Notes under the pieces: model-generated
Databases searched by the model: none
Told to the model about the DNA's origin: nothing
Seen by the model: the letters and a program-made list of their open reading frames with translations, nothing else
Assembly (NCBI RefSeq): GCF_001889005.1
Contig: NZ_CP018153.1
Location: 1,026,501-1,090,500 of the forward strand
Direction of reading: 5' to 3'
DNA: 64,000 nucleotides
Source: Christiangramia salexigens
GTDB taxonomy: Bacteria; Bacteroidota; Bacteroidia; Flavobacteriales; Flavobacteriaceae
Made by a program: the position numbers and the translations under genes
Shown here: in pieces, positions 1-7,913 of the stretch
Layout of the letters: each line of letters begins with the position of its first letter
How positions within the stretch are numbered: position 1 is the stretch's first letter

Positions 1-2
1 AC

Positions 3-395
3 TTATAGGTAAGAAGCGATTTTCGCAATACTAATCGTAAAGAAAATCCATCCAAGAATTAAGAACAGGCCGCCGATTGGAGTTATAGGGCCGAGGATAC
101 TAATTTTTCTACCCCGGGATCCGGACCAACACAGTCCATAAATACTAAAAGAAAACAATATTACCCCAATAATCAGAAACCAAGCTGTAAGGGTTTGAGT
201 TATTTCCATAAAAGGGAAAACAATACCGGAAATGATAAGTAAAAAAGCATGATACAATTGATATTTCACTCCCGTTTCAAAACTTTTTAACTGATCTGCA
301 TTGAAAGATCGTTTTAAAGCATGTGCACCAAAAGCACCCAGTACAACTGCAAGAGCACCAAATACACCACCAAAAATCAGTACCGTTTCCTTCAT
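3..395 (-). CDS. DUF423 family small membrane protein
   Basis: A 130-residue protein made almost entirely of hydrophobic segments: about four transmembrane helices, near residues 5-25, 45-65, 70-90 and 100-125. The N-terminal GAFGAHALK stretch followed by a helix with TGVKYQLYHAF matches the DUF423 (YgdD/YwdK) family as I know it, and the length is normal for that family. No enzymatic residues are evident and the family has no firmly established function; it is an inner-membrane protein. The stop codon lies at the very edge of the window, so the gene is complete. It follows carB on the same strand but a large stem-loop separates them, so it is probably transcribed independently. Confidence 0.85.
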   Translation of the reverse strand: MKETVLIFGGVFGALAVVLGAFGAHALKRSFNADQLKSFETGVKYQLYHAFLLIISGIVFPFMEITQTLTAWFLIIGVILFSFSIYGLCWSGSRGRKISILGPITPIGGLFLILGWIFFTISIAKIASYL

Positions 396-420
396 TATTT
401 ATTAGGTTTGTTTTAAAACT

Positions 421-478
421 AAAAAAAGTCAATTCGATTACAGTGAATCGCCAGATCATGTAACCAAATTGACTTTTT
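421..478 (-). terminator. Branched terminator downstream of carB
   Basis: The arms AAAAAGTCAATT (423-434) and AATTGACTTTTT (467-478) are perfectly complementary and enclose a second small hairpin, CGATT (435-439) with AATCG (446-450). Read on the minus strand the structure ends in seven T. It sits 14 bases past the carB stop, so intrinsic termination of carB is the natural reading. The nested hairpin is less usual than a simple stem. Confidence 0.7.
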
Positions 479-492
479 GAATTATAATGAGC

Positions 493-3345
493 TTACTTGC
501 TCAGATACATTTTTCTTCTTGAATATAGATCGTAGAAAGCATCATCCTTCAAACTATCTATGAATAAAATGCTTTCTCCCGTACTCTTCATTTCCGGTCC
601 TAGTTGCTTATTAACCTTATAAAACTTATTAAATGAGAAGACCGGCTGTTTAATCGCATAACCTTCAAGATGAGGATTAAAATTAAAGTCTTTTATTTTC
701 TTCTCGCCCAACATAACCTTGGTAGCATAATTCACATATGGCTCTTTGTAAGCTTTAGCAATGAATGGAACCGTTCTCGAAGCTCTTGGGTTAGCTTCTA
801 TGATATATACCTTATCGTCTTTAATTGCAAACTGAATATTGATAAGACCTACCGTATTCAAAGCAAGAGCGATCTTTCGCGTATGATCCTTTATTTGTTG
901 CATTACAAGGTCTCCAAGGTTAAAAGGAGGTAGCAATGCATTTGAATCTCCGGAATGAATTCCACATGGTTCGATATGCTCCATGATCCCGATGATATAT
1001 ACATCTTCACCATCACAGATCGCATCGGCTTCCGCTTCTATGGCACCATCCAGATAATGGTCAAGTAAAAGTTTGTTATTTGGGATCTTACGTAGAAGGT
1101 CTACCACATGCTCCTCAAGTTCATCCTTGTTGATCACGATCTTCATCCCCTGTCCTCCTAATACATAGGATGGTCTAACCAGAATTGGGAAATCAAGTTC
1201 ATCCGATAGTGCCAGAGCTTCTTCCGCAGTTTCTGCCGTACCAAAATCTGGATAAGGAATATCATTTGCTTGTAGAAGCTTGGAAAAACTACCACGATCT
1301 TCTGCAAGATCCAGAGCTTCATAACTCGTACCCATGATCTTAATACCGTACTTGGTTAGTTTTTCAGCCAGTTTAAGAGCCGTTTGCCCTCCTAGCTGAA
1401 CAATCACACCTTCAGGGTTCTCATGTCTAATGATGTCGTAAATATGCTCCCAAAATACCGGTTCAAAATATAGTTTATCAGCGATATCGAAGTCTGTAGA
1501 TACAGTCTCTGGGTTACAATTGATCATGATAGTTTCATAACCACATTCAGAGGCTGCAAGCACACCATGTACACAGCTGTAGTCGAATTCTATCCCCTGA
1601 CCGATCCTGTTTGGTCCTGATCCAAGTACAACGATCTTTTTACGATCTGTTACCTTGCTTTCGTTAGCAGTGTAAATTTCTCCATCTTTGGATTTAATCT
1701 CTTCTTCAAAAGTAGAGTAGTAATATGGAGTTTCAGCTTTAAATTCTGCTGCACAGGTATCTACCAGCTTAAACACACGATTTACACCAAGTTCATCCCT
1801 TTTATTATATACTTCACTCTCCCAACAATCCAACATATGAGCGATCTGCCTGTCTGCAAAACCTTTCTGTTTTGCTTCAAGAAGCAGGTCTTTAGGTAAA
1901 GTATTGATATCATAACCGGATATCTCCACCTGAAGCGCGTGAAGCTCCTCATATTGCTTTAAGAACCACATATCGATCTTGGTGATCTCATGGATCCTGC
2001 TTAGCGGTATACCCATCTGGATCGCATCATAAATGACGAATACACGATCCCAGCTTGGATTGGTTAGTTTATCTATGATCTTATCATAATCTTTATACCC
2101 TTTACCATCTGCGCCTAAACCATTTCTTTTTATTTCAAGAGATTGAGTGGCTTTATGTAGAGCTTCCTGGAAAGAGCGTCCAATTCCCATTACCTCACCT
2201 ACAGATTTCATCTGAAGCCCTAATGTTCTGTCAGACCCCTCAAACTTGTCAAAGTTCCATCGTGGTATTTTTACGATCACATAATCCAATGAAGGTTCAA
2301 ATAATGCTGAAGTTGATTGGGTAATCTGGTTATCCAGCTCATCAAGATTATATCCAAGAGCTAATTTTGTTGCGATCTTTGCGATTGGGTAACCCGTAGC
2401 TTTGGATGCTAAGGCAGAAGATCTGGAAACCCTAGGGTTAATCTCAATTGCACAAATATCTTCATTTTCATCCGGGCTAACTGCAAACTGAACATTACAA
2501 CCTCCGGCAAAGTCACCAATACTGCGCATCATCTTGATGGCAAGGTCACGCATTTTCTGGTATGCGGTATCACTTAATGTCATTGCAGGAGCTACGGTAA
2601 TCGAATCTCCTGTATGAATCCCCATTGGATCCATATTTTCTATGGCACATATAATTACCACATTATCATTTCTATCTCTAAGAAGTTCAAGTTCATATTC
2701 CTTCCAGCCGAGCAATGCTTTATCTATTAAAACCTCATGTATAGGCGAAGCTTCAAGACCACGGGTAAGCATTTCATCAAAATCCTCCTGTCTGTGTACA
2801 AAGGACGCTCCACCACCACCTAATGTGAAAGAGGCACGAATTACAAGTGGAAATCCAAATTCCTGAGCCACTTCTTTACCCTGAAGATAAGATGTTACCG
2901 TTTTAGCAGGTGCAACGGGCACTCCAATTCTACCCATTAATTGCTTAAACTGCTCTCTGTCTTCGCAGATATTAATAGCATCAATATCTACTCCAATAAG
3001 TTTCACATTAAAATCTTCCCAGATCCCTTTTTCATCTGCTTCGATAGCAAGGTTAAGAGCAGTTTGCCCTCCCATAGTTGGAAGAACTGCATCGATCTCC
3101 GGATGATCTTTTAGGATTTCAACAATAGACTTTGTGGTTAGCGGTTTCAAATATACATGATCAGCCATGGAAGGATCTGTCATGATAGTTGCTGGGTTGG
3201 AATTAATCAGAATGGTTTTTATCCCATCTTCTCTTAAGGATCGAAGGGACTGAGTTCCTGAATAATCGAATTCACAGGCCTGACCAATAATGATTGGACC
3301 AGAACCAATAATTAAAACGCACTTGATGTTTTTGTTCTTAGGCAT
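493..3345 (-). CDS. carB: Carbamoyl-phosphate synthase large chain, short form
   Basis: Makes carbamoyl phosphate from ammonia (supplied by the CarA glutaminase), bicarbonate and two ATP, feeding arginine and pyrimidine synthesis in the cytoplasm. The 950 residues show both synthetase halves: GSGPIIIGQACEFDYSGTQ near residue 14 and its repeat GSGPNRIGQGIEFDYS near residue 577. Each half has an ATP-grasp domain (GGGGASFVH and a GGQGMKI region) and an EINPR/EANPR metal-binding motif. The E. coli enzyme has about 1,073 residues; here the protein ends shortly after STGESILFIDSL, so the C-terminal MGS-like allosteric domain that binds UMP and ornithine is absent. I believe this short form is usual in Flavobacteriaceae, so it is not a recent truncation. 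No carA is present in the window. Confidence 0.97.
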   Translation of the reverse strand: MPKNKNIKCVLIIGSGPIIIGQACEFDYSGTQSLRSLREDGIKTILINSNPATIMTDPSMADHVYLKPLTTKSIVEILKDHPEIDAVLPTMGGQTALNLAIEADEKGIWEDFNVKLIGVDIDAINICEDREQFKQLMGRIGVPVAPAKTVTSYLQGKEVAQEFGFPLVIRASFTLGGGGASFVHRQEDFDEMLTRGLEASPIHEVLIDKALLGWKEYELELLRDRNDNVVIICAIENMDPMGIHTGDSITVAPAMTLSDTAYQKMRDLAIKMMRSIGDFAGGCNVQFAVSPDENEDICAIEINPRVSRSSALASKATGYPIAKIATKLALGYNLDELDNQITQSTSALFEPSLDYVIVKIPRWNFDKFEGSDRTLGLQMKSVGEVMGIGRSFQEALHKATQSLEIKRNGLGADGKGYKDYDKIIDKLTNPSWDRVFVIYDAIQMGIPLSRIHEITKIDMWFLKQYEELHALQVEISGYDINTLPKDLLLEAKQKGFADRQIAHMLDCWESEVYNKRDELGVNRVFKLVDTCAAEFKAETPYYYSTFEEEIKSKDGEIYTANESKVTDRKKIVVLGSGPNRIGQGIEFDYSCVHGVLAASECGYETIMINCNPETVSTDFDIADKLYFEPVFWEHIYDIIRHENPEGVIVQLGGQTALKLAEKLTKYGIKIMGTSYEALDLAEDRGSFSKLLQANDIPYPDFGTAETAEEALALSDELDFPILVRPSYVLGGQGMKIVINKDELEEHVVDLLRKIPNNKLLLDHYLDGAIEAEADAICDGEDVYIIGIMEHIEPCGIHSGDSNALLPPFNLGDLVMQQIKDHTRKIALALNTVGLINIQFAIKDDKVYIIEANPRASRTVPFIAKAYKEPYVNYATKVMLGEKKIKDFNFNPHLEGYAIKQPVFSFNKFYKVNKQLGPEMKSTGESILFIDSLKDDAFYDLYSRRKMYLSK

Positions 3346-3390
3346 GATATTGAGTTGTGTTCACTGTAAAATTAAGAAGCGTCTGGGTAT

Positions 3391-3420
3391 AAAAAAAGGC
3401 GTTACTTAAAAAGTAACACC
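3391..3420 (-). terminator. rpmH terminator
   Basis: The arms GGCGTTACTT (3398-3407) and AAGTAACACC (3411-3420) form a 10-bp stem with one wobble pair. On the minus strand the stem is followed by a run of seven T. It lies between rpmH and carB, 26 bases after the rpmH stop, so carB is probably transcribed from its own promoter or by partial read-through. Confidence 0.8.
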
Positions 3421-3446
3421 TTTAATATTTTGAATAACCTTAGTCA

Positions 3447-3605
3447 TTAGTGTTTGTGTCTGTTTTCAGAAGATACAGATAATTTCTTTCTTCCTTTAGC
3501 CCTTCTTCTGGCAAGGACTTTTCTTCCGTTTGCACTAGCCATACGCTCCCTGAAACCGTGCTTATTTTTTCTTTTCCTCTTAGATGGTTGAAACGTTCTT
3601 TTCAT
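3447..3605 (-). CDS. rpmH: 50S ribosomal protein L34
   Basis: A 52-residue, very basic protein starting [18 protein letters not shown] and containing [20 protein letters not shown], the classic L34 signature. It binds 23S rRNA in the large ribosomal subunit. The length is normal for Bacteroidota. It lies upstream of carB on the same strand, with a terminator between them. A near-perfect TTTG/TAnnTTTG promoter precedes it, leaving a leader of about 50 bases. Confidence 0.98.
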
Positions 3606-3661
3606 TTTAAATATCTTTTATCTTCTGTAATTCGTTTTTTGACACTCTTTGAAACTGCGTG

Positions 3662-3692
3662 CAAATATACAAAGCTTTTTATCTATCGCAAA
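3662..3692 (-). promoter_or_regulatory. rpmH promoter, Bacteroidota sigma-A type
   Basis: On the minus strand TTTG (3689-3692) is followed after exactly 19 nt by TATATTTG (3662-3669). This matches the known Bacteroidota consensus of TTTG at -33 and TAnnTTTG at -7. The expected start is about 6 bases further on, near 3656. The same geometry occurs at rpmE2 and at the hydrolase gene in this window. Confidence 0.8.
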
Positions 3693-3757
3693 TACTAAAT
3701 TAAAATAATTTTTAATTGTTTTTATTACCTTTGCCGACTGCAAAATCCAATTAGAAG

Positions 3758-4273
3758 ATGTTCAATAAAAATATCAAAGTTGTTATAGCCGGATTACTCA
3801 TTGCTGCAGCGATCTGGCAATTTATAGAAGGAGAGATAGGAAACGGGATATTCCTGATTCTTTTATCGGGTATTTTCATATTCCTGTATTTTAAAAATGA
3901 ATTTATTCTACTTGCCTTTCTTAAATTAAGAAAGCAGGATTTTGAGGGCGCCAAGAAATGGTTGGATAAAATAAAGGACCCGAAAAAGGCACTTACCAGC
4001 AAGCAGCAAGGATACTATTGGTACCTTCATGGGTTAATGGTTTCTCAAACCAATATTACTCAGGCAGAAAAGTACTTTAAAAAAGCGATCCGTTTAGGCC
4101 TATCTATGGATCATGATCTTGCAATGGCCAAACTGAATCTTGCAGGGATAGCCATGACCAAAAGAAGAAAGCGTGAAGCTACCATTTTATTGAACGAAGC
4201 CAAGAAGCTGGATAAGCATGGAATGATGAACGATCAGATAAGAATGATGAAGGAACAGATGAAAAAGATCTAA
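3758..4273 (+). CDS. Membrane-anchored TPR-like protein
   Basis: A 171-residue protein of unknown function. Two hydrophobic helices occupy about residues 8-24 and 28-46. The rest is a soluble alpha-helical region with TPR character: FLKLRKQDFEGAKKWLDKI, then a helix pair around QGYYWYLHGLMVSQTNITQ, AEKYFKKAIRLGL, and AMAKLNLAGIAMTKRRKREA. This suggests a helical hairpin protein tethered to the inner membrane that scaffolds other proteins, but no partner is shown by the context. A TACCTTTG element (3726-3733) 24 bases before the ATG could be its -7 box. It is divergent from rpmH. Confidence 0.75.
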   Translation: MFNKNIKVVIAGLLIAAAIWQFIEGEIGNGIFLILLSGIFIFLYFKNEFILLAFLKLRKQDFEGAKKWLDKIKDPKKALTSKQQGYYWYLHGLMVSQTNITQAEKYFKKAIRLGLSMDHDLAMAKLNLAGIAMTKRRKREATILLNEAKKLDKHGMMNDQIRMMKEQMKKI

Positions 4274-4409
4274 GATCTCTCCTACATTTTTTCTTAAAAC
4301 ATCATTCAACCATTTTCTTCGTAGTTCAACGAAATTATTTTAAGGTTGTTAAAAGCTAATTTATCTTCGTTATGAAGTTATTAGTAACAACAACAGCCCC
4401 ATTGGTTAC

Positions 4410-5129
4410 ATGTATAGACTTTTAGGTGTTCTATTATTCTTTATAGTACCCAAAACCTTCTCACAGGAACTTGCAGAAGGCAGATCTATCTCCCTCTATT
4501 CTTTCGCTATATCACAGAACCTTTCTGAATACAATAAGGCAGCGGACAAGGCTTATCTTATGAATGATTATCAGAAAGGGAAAGCACTTTTTGAAGAATT
4601 CACGAGCACCTATCTGGTTGGCTCCATTATGGACAATTTCCGGTTCCAGAACTTAGATAAAAAAGAAGTAAAACTAAACGAATTTAAGAAGCCTGTTTTT
4701 CTTATCACTTTAGCTTCCTGGTATATCCCTAAGGATGGTGAAATTTCAGCTCTAAATCGCCTCGCCAAGCAATATGGGAACCAAATAGACTTTATAGTTC
4801 TCTATTGGGATAAACATGAAAAGGTAAAGCAACTCTCACAGCAATACCATTCAAAAATCAATGTATTGTATGTTGATGAAACCAACAACCGAAGTCCATT
4901 TGTAGTAAAATACCTAAAGCACAGTCTTGGTCTCCCAACGTGTTTCCTAATGTCTCATTATAAAGAGATCAAAGAGATAAGGCGCAACCTCATAAATAAT
5001 ACAGATTTCATAAAAAACAAGGTTGATGAATCTGATTATGCTGATCTACAGATGAGCATTAGTAGAAAACTGATCGATATTTCTCCTGAACTTGAAACCT
5101 CTACCCCCGGAAGTTCCGAAGAAAAATAA
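4410..5129 (+). CDS. Exported thioredoxin-fold protein without redox cysteines
   Basis: The 239 residues begin with a signal peptide (MYRLLGVLLFFIVPKTFSQ, likely cut after SQ). A TlpA/AhpC-TSA type thioredoxin fold follows from about residue 80: NLDKKEVKLNEFKKPVFLIT, then ASWYIPKDGEI where redox-active relatives have a WC..C motif. The cis-proline loop is preserved (GLPTCFLM near residue 173). With no CXXC it probably cannot act as a disulfide reductase; it may bind partners or be a degenerate family member. The C-terminal 40 residues are acidic and low in complexity. An upstream ATG at 4372 is in another frame, so 4410 is the best start. The stop abuts the stop of the convergent transglycosylase with no spacer. 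Confidence 0.7.
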   Translation: MYRLLGVLLFFIVPKTFSQELAEGRSISLYSFAISQNLSEYNKAADKAYLMNDYQKGKALFEEFTSTYLVGSIMDNFRFQNLDKKEVKLNEFKKPVFLITLASWYIPKDGEISALNRLAKQYGNQIDFIVLYWDKHEKVKQLSQQYHSKINVLYVDETNNRSPFVVKYLKHSLGLPTCFLMSHYKEIKEIRRNLINNTDFIKNKVDESDYADLQMSISRKLIDISPELETSTPGSSEEK

Positions 5130-6080
5130 TTATTTCATCTCCGGATAATATCCTTTCTCTGGAATATCAATGAAATAGGTTTTACGAGATGCATTTTTCA
5201 GGTGATCATCACGCAACCAGGGATTATGAATCTTCAAGATCTTATAATTAATTCCAAAGTCCTTAGCGAAATCAGGGAAATCTTTAACTACGGTATCAAC
5301 TTTAACCTTTTTTGTCGGGATGTATCCGTAGAGATCATTTTCCTCAAGATCAAATCCATATTTTCGAGGATGGCTCATTATTTCTTTAAGTGCCAATATT
5401 CGAAAAACATATCTTCCCGTTTCCTCTCCCAAAAGAAGATCATAGTAATTACTCACTTTTTGTCTCTCCAATTGCTTATCCACTCCATATTGACCTGCAT
5501 TATAAGAGGCAGCAGCCAATGTCCAGCTACCAAATCTTTCCTTAGCTTTTTTAAGATAATCACTCGCCACTCTGGTCGATTTTTCTATATGGTATCTTTC
5601 ATCTACGTTATCATTGATCTCCATACCATATTCTTTACCTGTGCCCTCCATGATCTGCCAGAAACCTACAGCTCTTGCAGGAGAAACCGCCTGAGTTAAA
5701 CCACTTTCAATCACGGCCAGATATTTAAAATCTTCCGGAATCCCATTTTCCTTAAGAATAGGCTCAATAATCGGGAAGTACTTATTAGCTCTTTTCATTA
5801 ATAGAAGTGCATTACTCTGCCAGTATGTATTCACCAGGAGTTCACGATCCATTCTTTCGTAAATGTCAGGATCTTCCAGTGGTACAGATTCCCCAGCAAA
5901 ATCGAGATTTTCAGGCATTGGAAGAGAAACGATCCTGTAGCCATCTGCTACGCTTTTATCTACCTTGTCTTTTTCTGAAGAGCTTCCACTTCCGCCTCCC
6001 TCCTGCTGAACCGCATTAATACTTACCGCACACACGGTGATCAAACCAACTACCACAAGGGCTCTTTTCAAAAATTTCAT
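5130..6080 (-). CDS. Lytic murein transglycosylase (SLT domain)
   Basis: Cleaves peptidoglycan glycan strands without water, forming 1,6-anhydro ends, in the periplasm. Residues 1-24 are a signal peptide, followed by a Gly/Ser-rich linker. The Slt70/MltD-type domain spans roughly residues 100-230: LAVIESGL with the likely catalytic Glu at 125, then SPARAVGFWQIMEGTGKEYG, and AAASYNAGQYG. The C-terminal 50 residues (GINYKILKIHNPWLRDDHLK) resemble a degenerate LysM-type unit. It starts 2 bp after the stop of the upstream hydrolase, so the two genes form an operon. The exact MltD/MltE-like subclass is not decidable by eye. Confidence 0.9.
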   Translation of the reverse strand: MKFLKRALVVVGLITVCAVSINAVQQEGGGSGSSSEKDKVDKSVADGYRIVSLPMPENLDFAGESVPLEDPDIYERMDRELLVNTYWQSNALLLMKRANKYFPIIEPILKENGIPEDFKYLAVIESGLTQAVSPARAVGFWQIMEGTGKEYGMEINDNVDERYHIEKSTRVASDYLKKAKERFGSWTLAAASYNAGQYGVDKQLERQKVSNYYDLLLGEETGRYVFRILALKEIMSHPRKYGFDLEENDLYGYIPTKKVKVDTVVKDFPDFAKDFGINYKILKIHNPWLRDDHLKNASRKTYFIDIPEKGYYPEMK

Positions 6081-6082
6081 AA

Positions 6083-6790
6083 TTAATTAATTTGTTTCTT
6101 TTCTTTATTTTTTTTCATTCTACCGGTTAAAATTAATTCCGGTAAATGTTCATTAAACCATCTAAAGCGATTAATGATCATGATATGAGTCCCTCCCTTA
6201 ACGATTATTGCATCCTTAATATTTTTAACTGGAAAAACTTCATCTTTATCTCCATGAATATGAATGATCTTCTCATCGGGCTTATCACATTTCCATTTAA
6301 CCATATTTTCTATTGCCCAGTCAAGATATTGTTTATCGGTTATTGAAATATACTGCTTATAAAGGCGTGCACGTTTCTTCAAAAAATCTCCTATAGCAAC
6401 TTTTTCAAAATAATCCACATACTCTACAAGGCTTGTAGGTATAAGACGGAACAATCTGGTCTTACCCACGATTTTCATGCGCGGTGGCAGTTCGTCTGAA
6501 CACTTTACACTTGAAATGATTATAAGCCTTTTTAAATCCAGGAATTTTGCCATTTCCTGCACTACCACACCACCAAAAGATACGCCAATCAATACAGCAT
6601 TCTTGTGTTTAACAAGTTTTGCCATACGTTTTGCATAGACCTGCAGACTTTCATTTGGTTCCGGCATTTCCCATTCCAAATGATGTACTTCAAACAGGTT
6701 TTCAGGAAACCTAACATTCCCAAAGATCGATGGATTTGCTGCCATTCCGGGCATTAAATAAACCTGCGTTAAATCCCCGTCCTGCTTCAT
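6083..6790 (-). CDS. Alpha/beta hydrolase
   Basis: A 235-residue cytoplasmic alpha/beta hydrolase fold protein. The nucleophile elbow is GVSFGG with Ser71. An acid-loop segment HIHGDKDEVFP and a C-terminal GGTHIMI with the probable catalytic His complete the triad. The oxyanion region near residue 14 reads MPGMAANPSIF. The substrate is unknown; the size and compact cap suggest a small ester or thioester. The gene is first in an operon with the transglycosylase (2-bp gap) and has a strong consensus promoter. The C-terminus ends in a lysine-rich tail (KKNKEKKQIN). Confidence 0.85.
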   Translation of the reverse strand: MKQDGDLTQVYLMPGMAANPSIFGNVRFPENLFEVHHLEWEMPEPNESLQVYAKRMAKLVKHKNAVLIGVSFGGVVVQEMAKFLDLKRLIIISSVKCSDELPPRMKIVGKTRLFRLIPTSLVEYVDYFEKVAIGDFLKKRARLYKQYISITDKQYLDWAIENMVKWKCDKPDEKIIHIHGDKDEVFPVKNIKDAIIVKGGTHIMIINRFRWFNEHLPELILTGRMKKNKEKKQIN

Positions 6791-6842
6791 TTTAACAAGG
6801 GTATAACAGATATCACGAGCATTTAATTGTAAATTTATATCT

Positions 6843-6873
6843 CAAAATTACTGCTTAAAAATTGACTTTCAAA
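6843..6873 (-). promoter_or_regulatory. Promoter of the hydrolase-transglycosylase operon
   Basis: Minus-strand TTTG (6870-6873), exactly 19 nt, then TAATTTTG (6843-6850). The start is expected near 6836, giving a leader of about 45 bases. A second TAAATTTG overlaps the -33 box (6870-6877) and could be an alternative -7 element. Confidence 0.75.
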
Positions 6874-6890
6874 TTTACTTACCTATAAAA

Positions 6891-7604
6891 ATGGAGAAAG
6901 TATTTCATCCCGCGAATACACGGGGGACAGCTAATTTCGGATGGTTAAAAGCCAATTACTCCTTTAGTTTTGCAAATTATTCTGATCCCGAACGACTTCA
7001 GTTCGGAAAACTGCGTGTGCTTAATGATGATTTTGTAGAAGGAAAGATGGGCTTTGCAACTCACCCACATCAAAATATGGAGATCATTAGCATTCCACTT
7101 GAAGGTCAAATTCAGCATAAAGACTCTATGGATCACAACGCCAGTATTCGTACAGGAGAAGTACAGGTAATGAGCGCAGGAACCGGGGTGAGACATTCTG
7201 AATTCAACCCTTCAAAAGAAGTTCTTAATTTGCTTCAGATCTGGATAATTCCGGAAAAAAACGGGCTCGAACCCAGATATGATCAAAAGGACTTTTCCGA
7301 TTTATTAAAGAGTAATGAATTGATTAATGTAGTTAGCCCGAGATCCGATCAAAATAAAGATGCATTATGGATAAATCAGGACGCATACCTTTATTTAGGT
7401 TCGTTTGAGAGTGGCAGGAAAATTGAACATAACATAAAAACTAAAGATCATGGTGTGTATGTATTTCTTATACATGGTGATCTTGAAATAGAAGGCACAA
7501 AACTAGGGAAACGCGATGCAGTTGGCATCTGGAATACTCAAAAGATTACTTTTGAGGCAACCTCTCCGGCAAAGGTTCTCCTAATTGAGGTGCCAATGAA
7601 TTAA
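6891..7604 (+). CDS. Pirin family bicupin protein
   Basis: A 237-residue pirin/YhhW-type bicupin. The N-terminal cupin carries the metal-binding set H58, H60, H102 and E104 (FATHPHQNMEI and GVRHSEFNPS), as in quercetin 2,3-dioxygenase-type pirins. The C-terminal cupin lacks such a set. Family members oxidise flavonol-like compounds in vitro or act as redox-sensitive regulators; the physiological role here is unknown. It is divergent from the hydrolase gene and 12 bp ahead of the small gene that follows, suggesting co-transcription with it. I see no TAnnTTTG box directly upstream. Confidence 0.93.
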   Translation: MEKVFHPANTRGTANFGWLKANYSFSFANYSDPERLQFGKLRVLNDDFVEGKMGFATHPHQNMEIISIPLEGQIQHKDSMDHNASIRTGEVQVMSAGTGVRHSEFNPSKEVLNLLQIWIIPEKNGLEPRYDQKDFSDLLKSNELINVVSPRSDQNKDALWINQDAYLYLGSFESGRKIEHNIKTKDHGVYVFLIHGDLEIEGTKLGKRDAVGIWNTQKITFEATSPAKVLLIEVPMN

Positions 7605-7616
7605 ATATTAAATCCC

Positions 7617-7913
7617 ATGAGCACTGAAGAATTAAAGATTACCGATAATGAGTTTCTAAGACAGTTTGAAACTTATTTTAATGATGACCTGGCTACTATA
7701 GAATATTCTCAACAGGAACGAAAGATATTCTTAACAAAACTTATGGTTCCGGAAGAACATACAGACAAACAGGAGGATTTTATAAAAGCAGTCCTTGAAA
7801 TTATAAAAGAGCGAAATACACGTGTGGTCCCCACTAGTTCTGAAATAGCAAGCTTTATGAGAAAAAATCGCAGGAAATACAAAGATCTGTTACCTGTAGG
7901 TATAAATATTTAA
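7617..7913 (+). CDS. Conserved-looking hypothetical protein, 98 aa
   Basis: A small, charged, apparently cytoplasmic protein I do not recognise. It is predicted largely helical, with acidic and basic patches, no Cys pair, no membrane segment and no signal. The C-terminal part (SSEIASFMRKNRRKYKD) is basic and could contact nucleic acid or acidic protein; that is only inference. The 12-bp gap to the pirin gene suggests an operon. Its stop overlaps the stop of the convergent mtaB by three bases. Confidence 0.65.
   Translation: MSTEELKITDNEFLRQFETYFNDDLATIEYSQQERKIFLTKLMVPEEHTDKQEDFIKAVLEIIKERNTRVVPTSSEIASFMRKNRRKYKDLLPVGINI

Noticed and set aside
5202..5699. 165-codon open frame on the plus strand
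   Set aside because: It lies fully inside the well-supported transglycosylase gene on the other strand, has no family resemblance and shows the unbalanced composition of an antisense frame.
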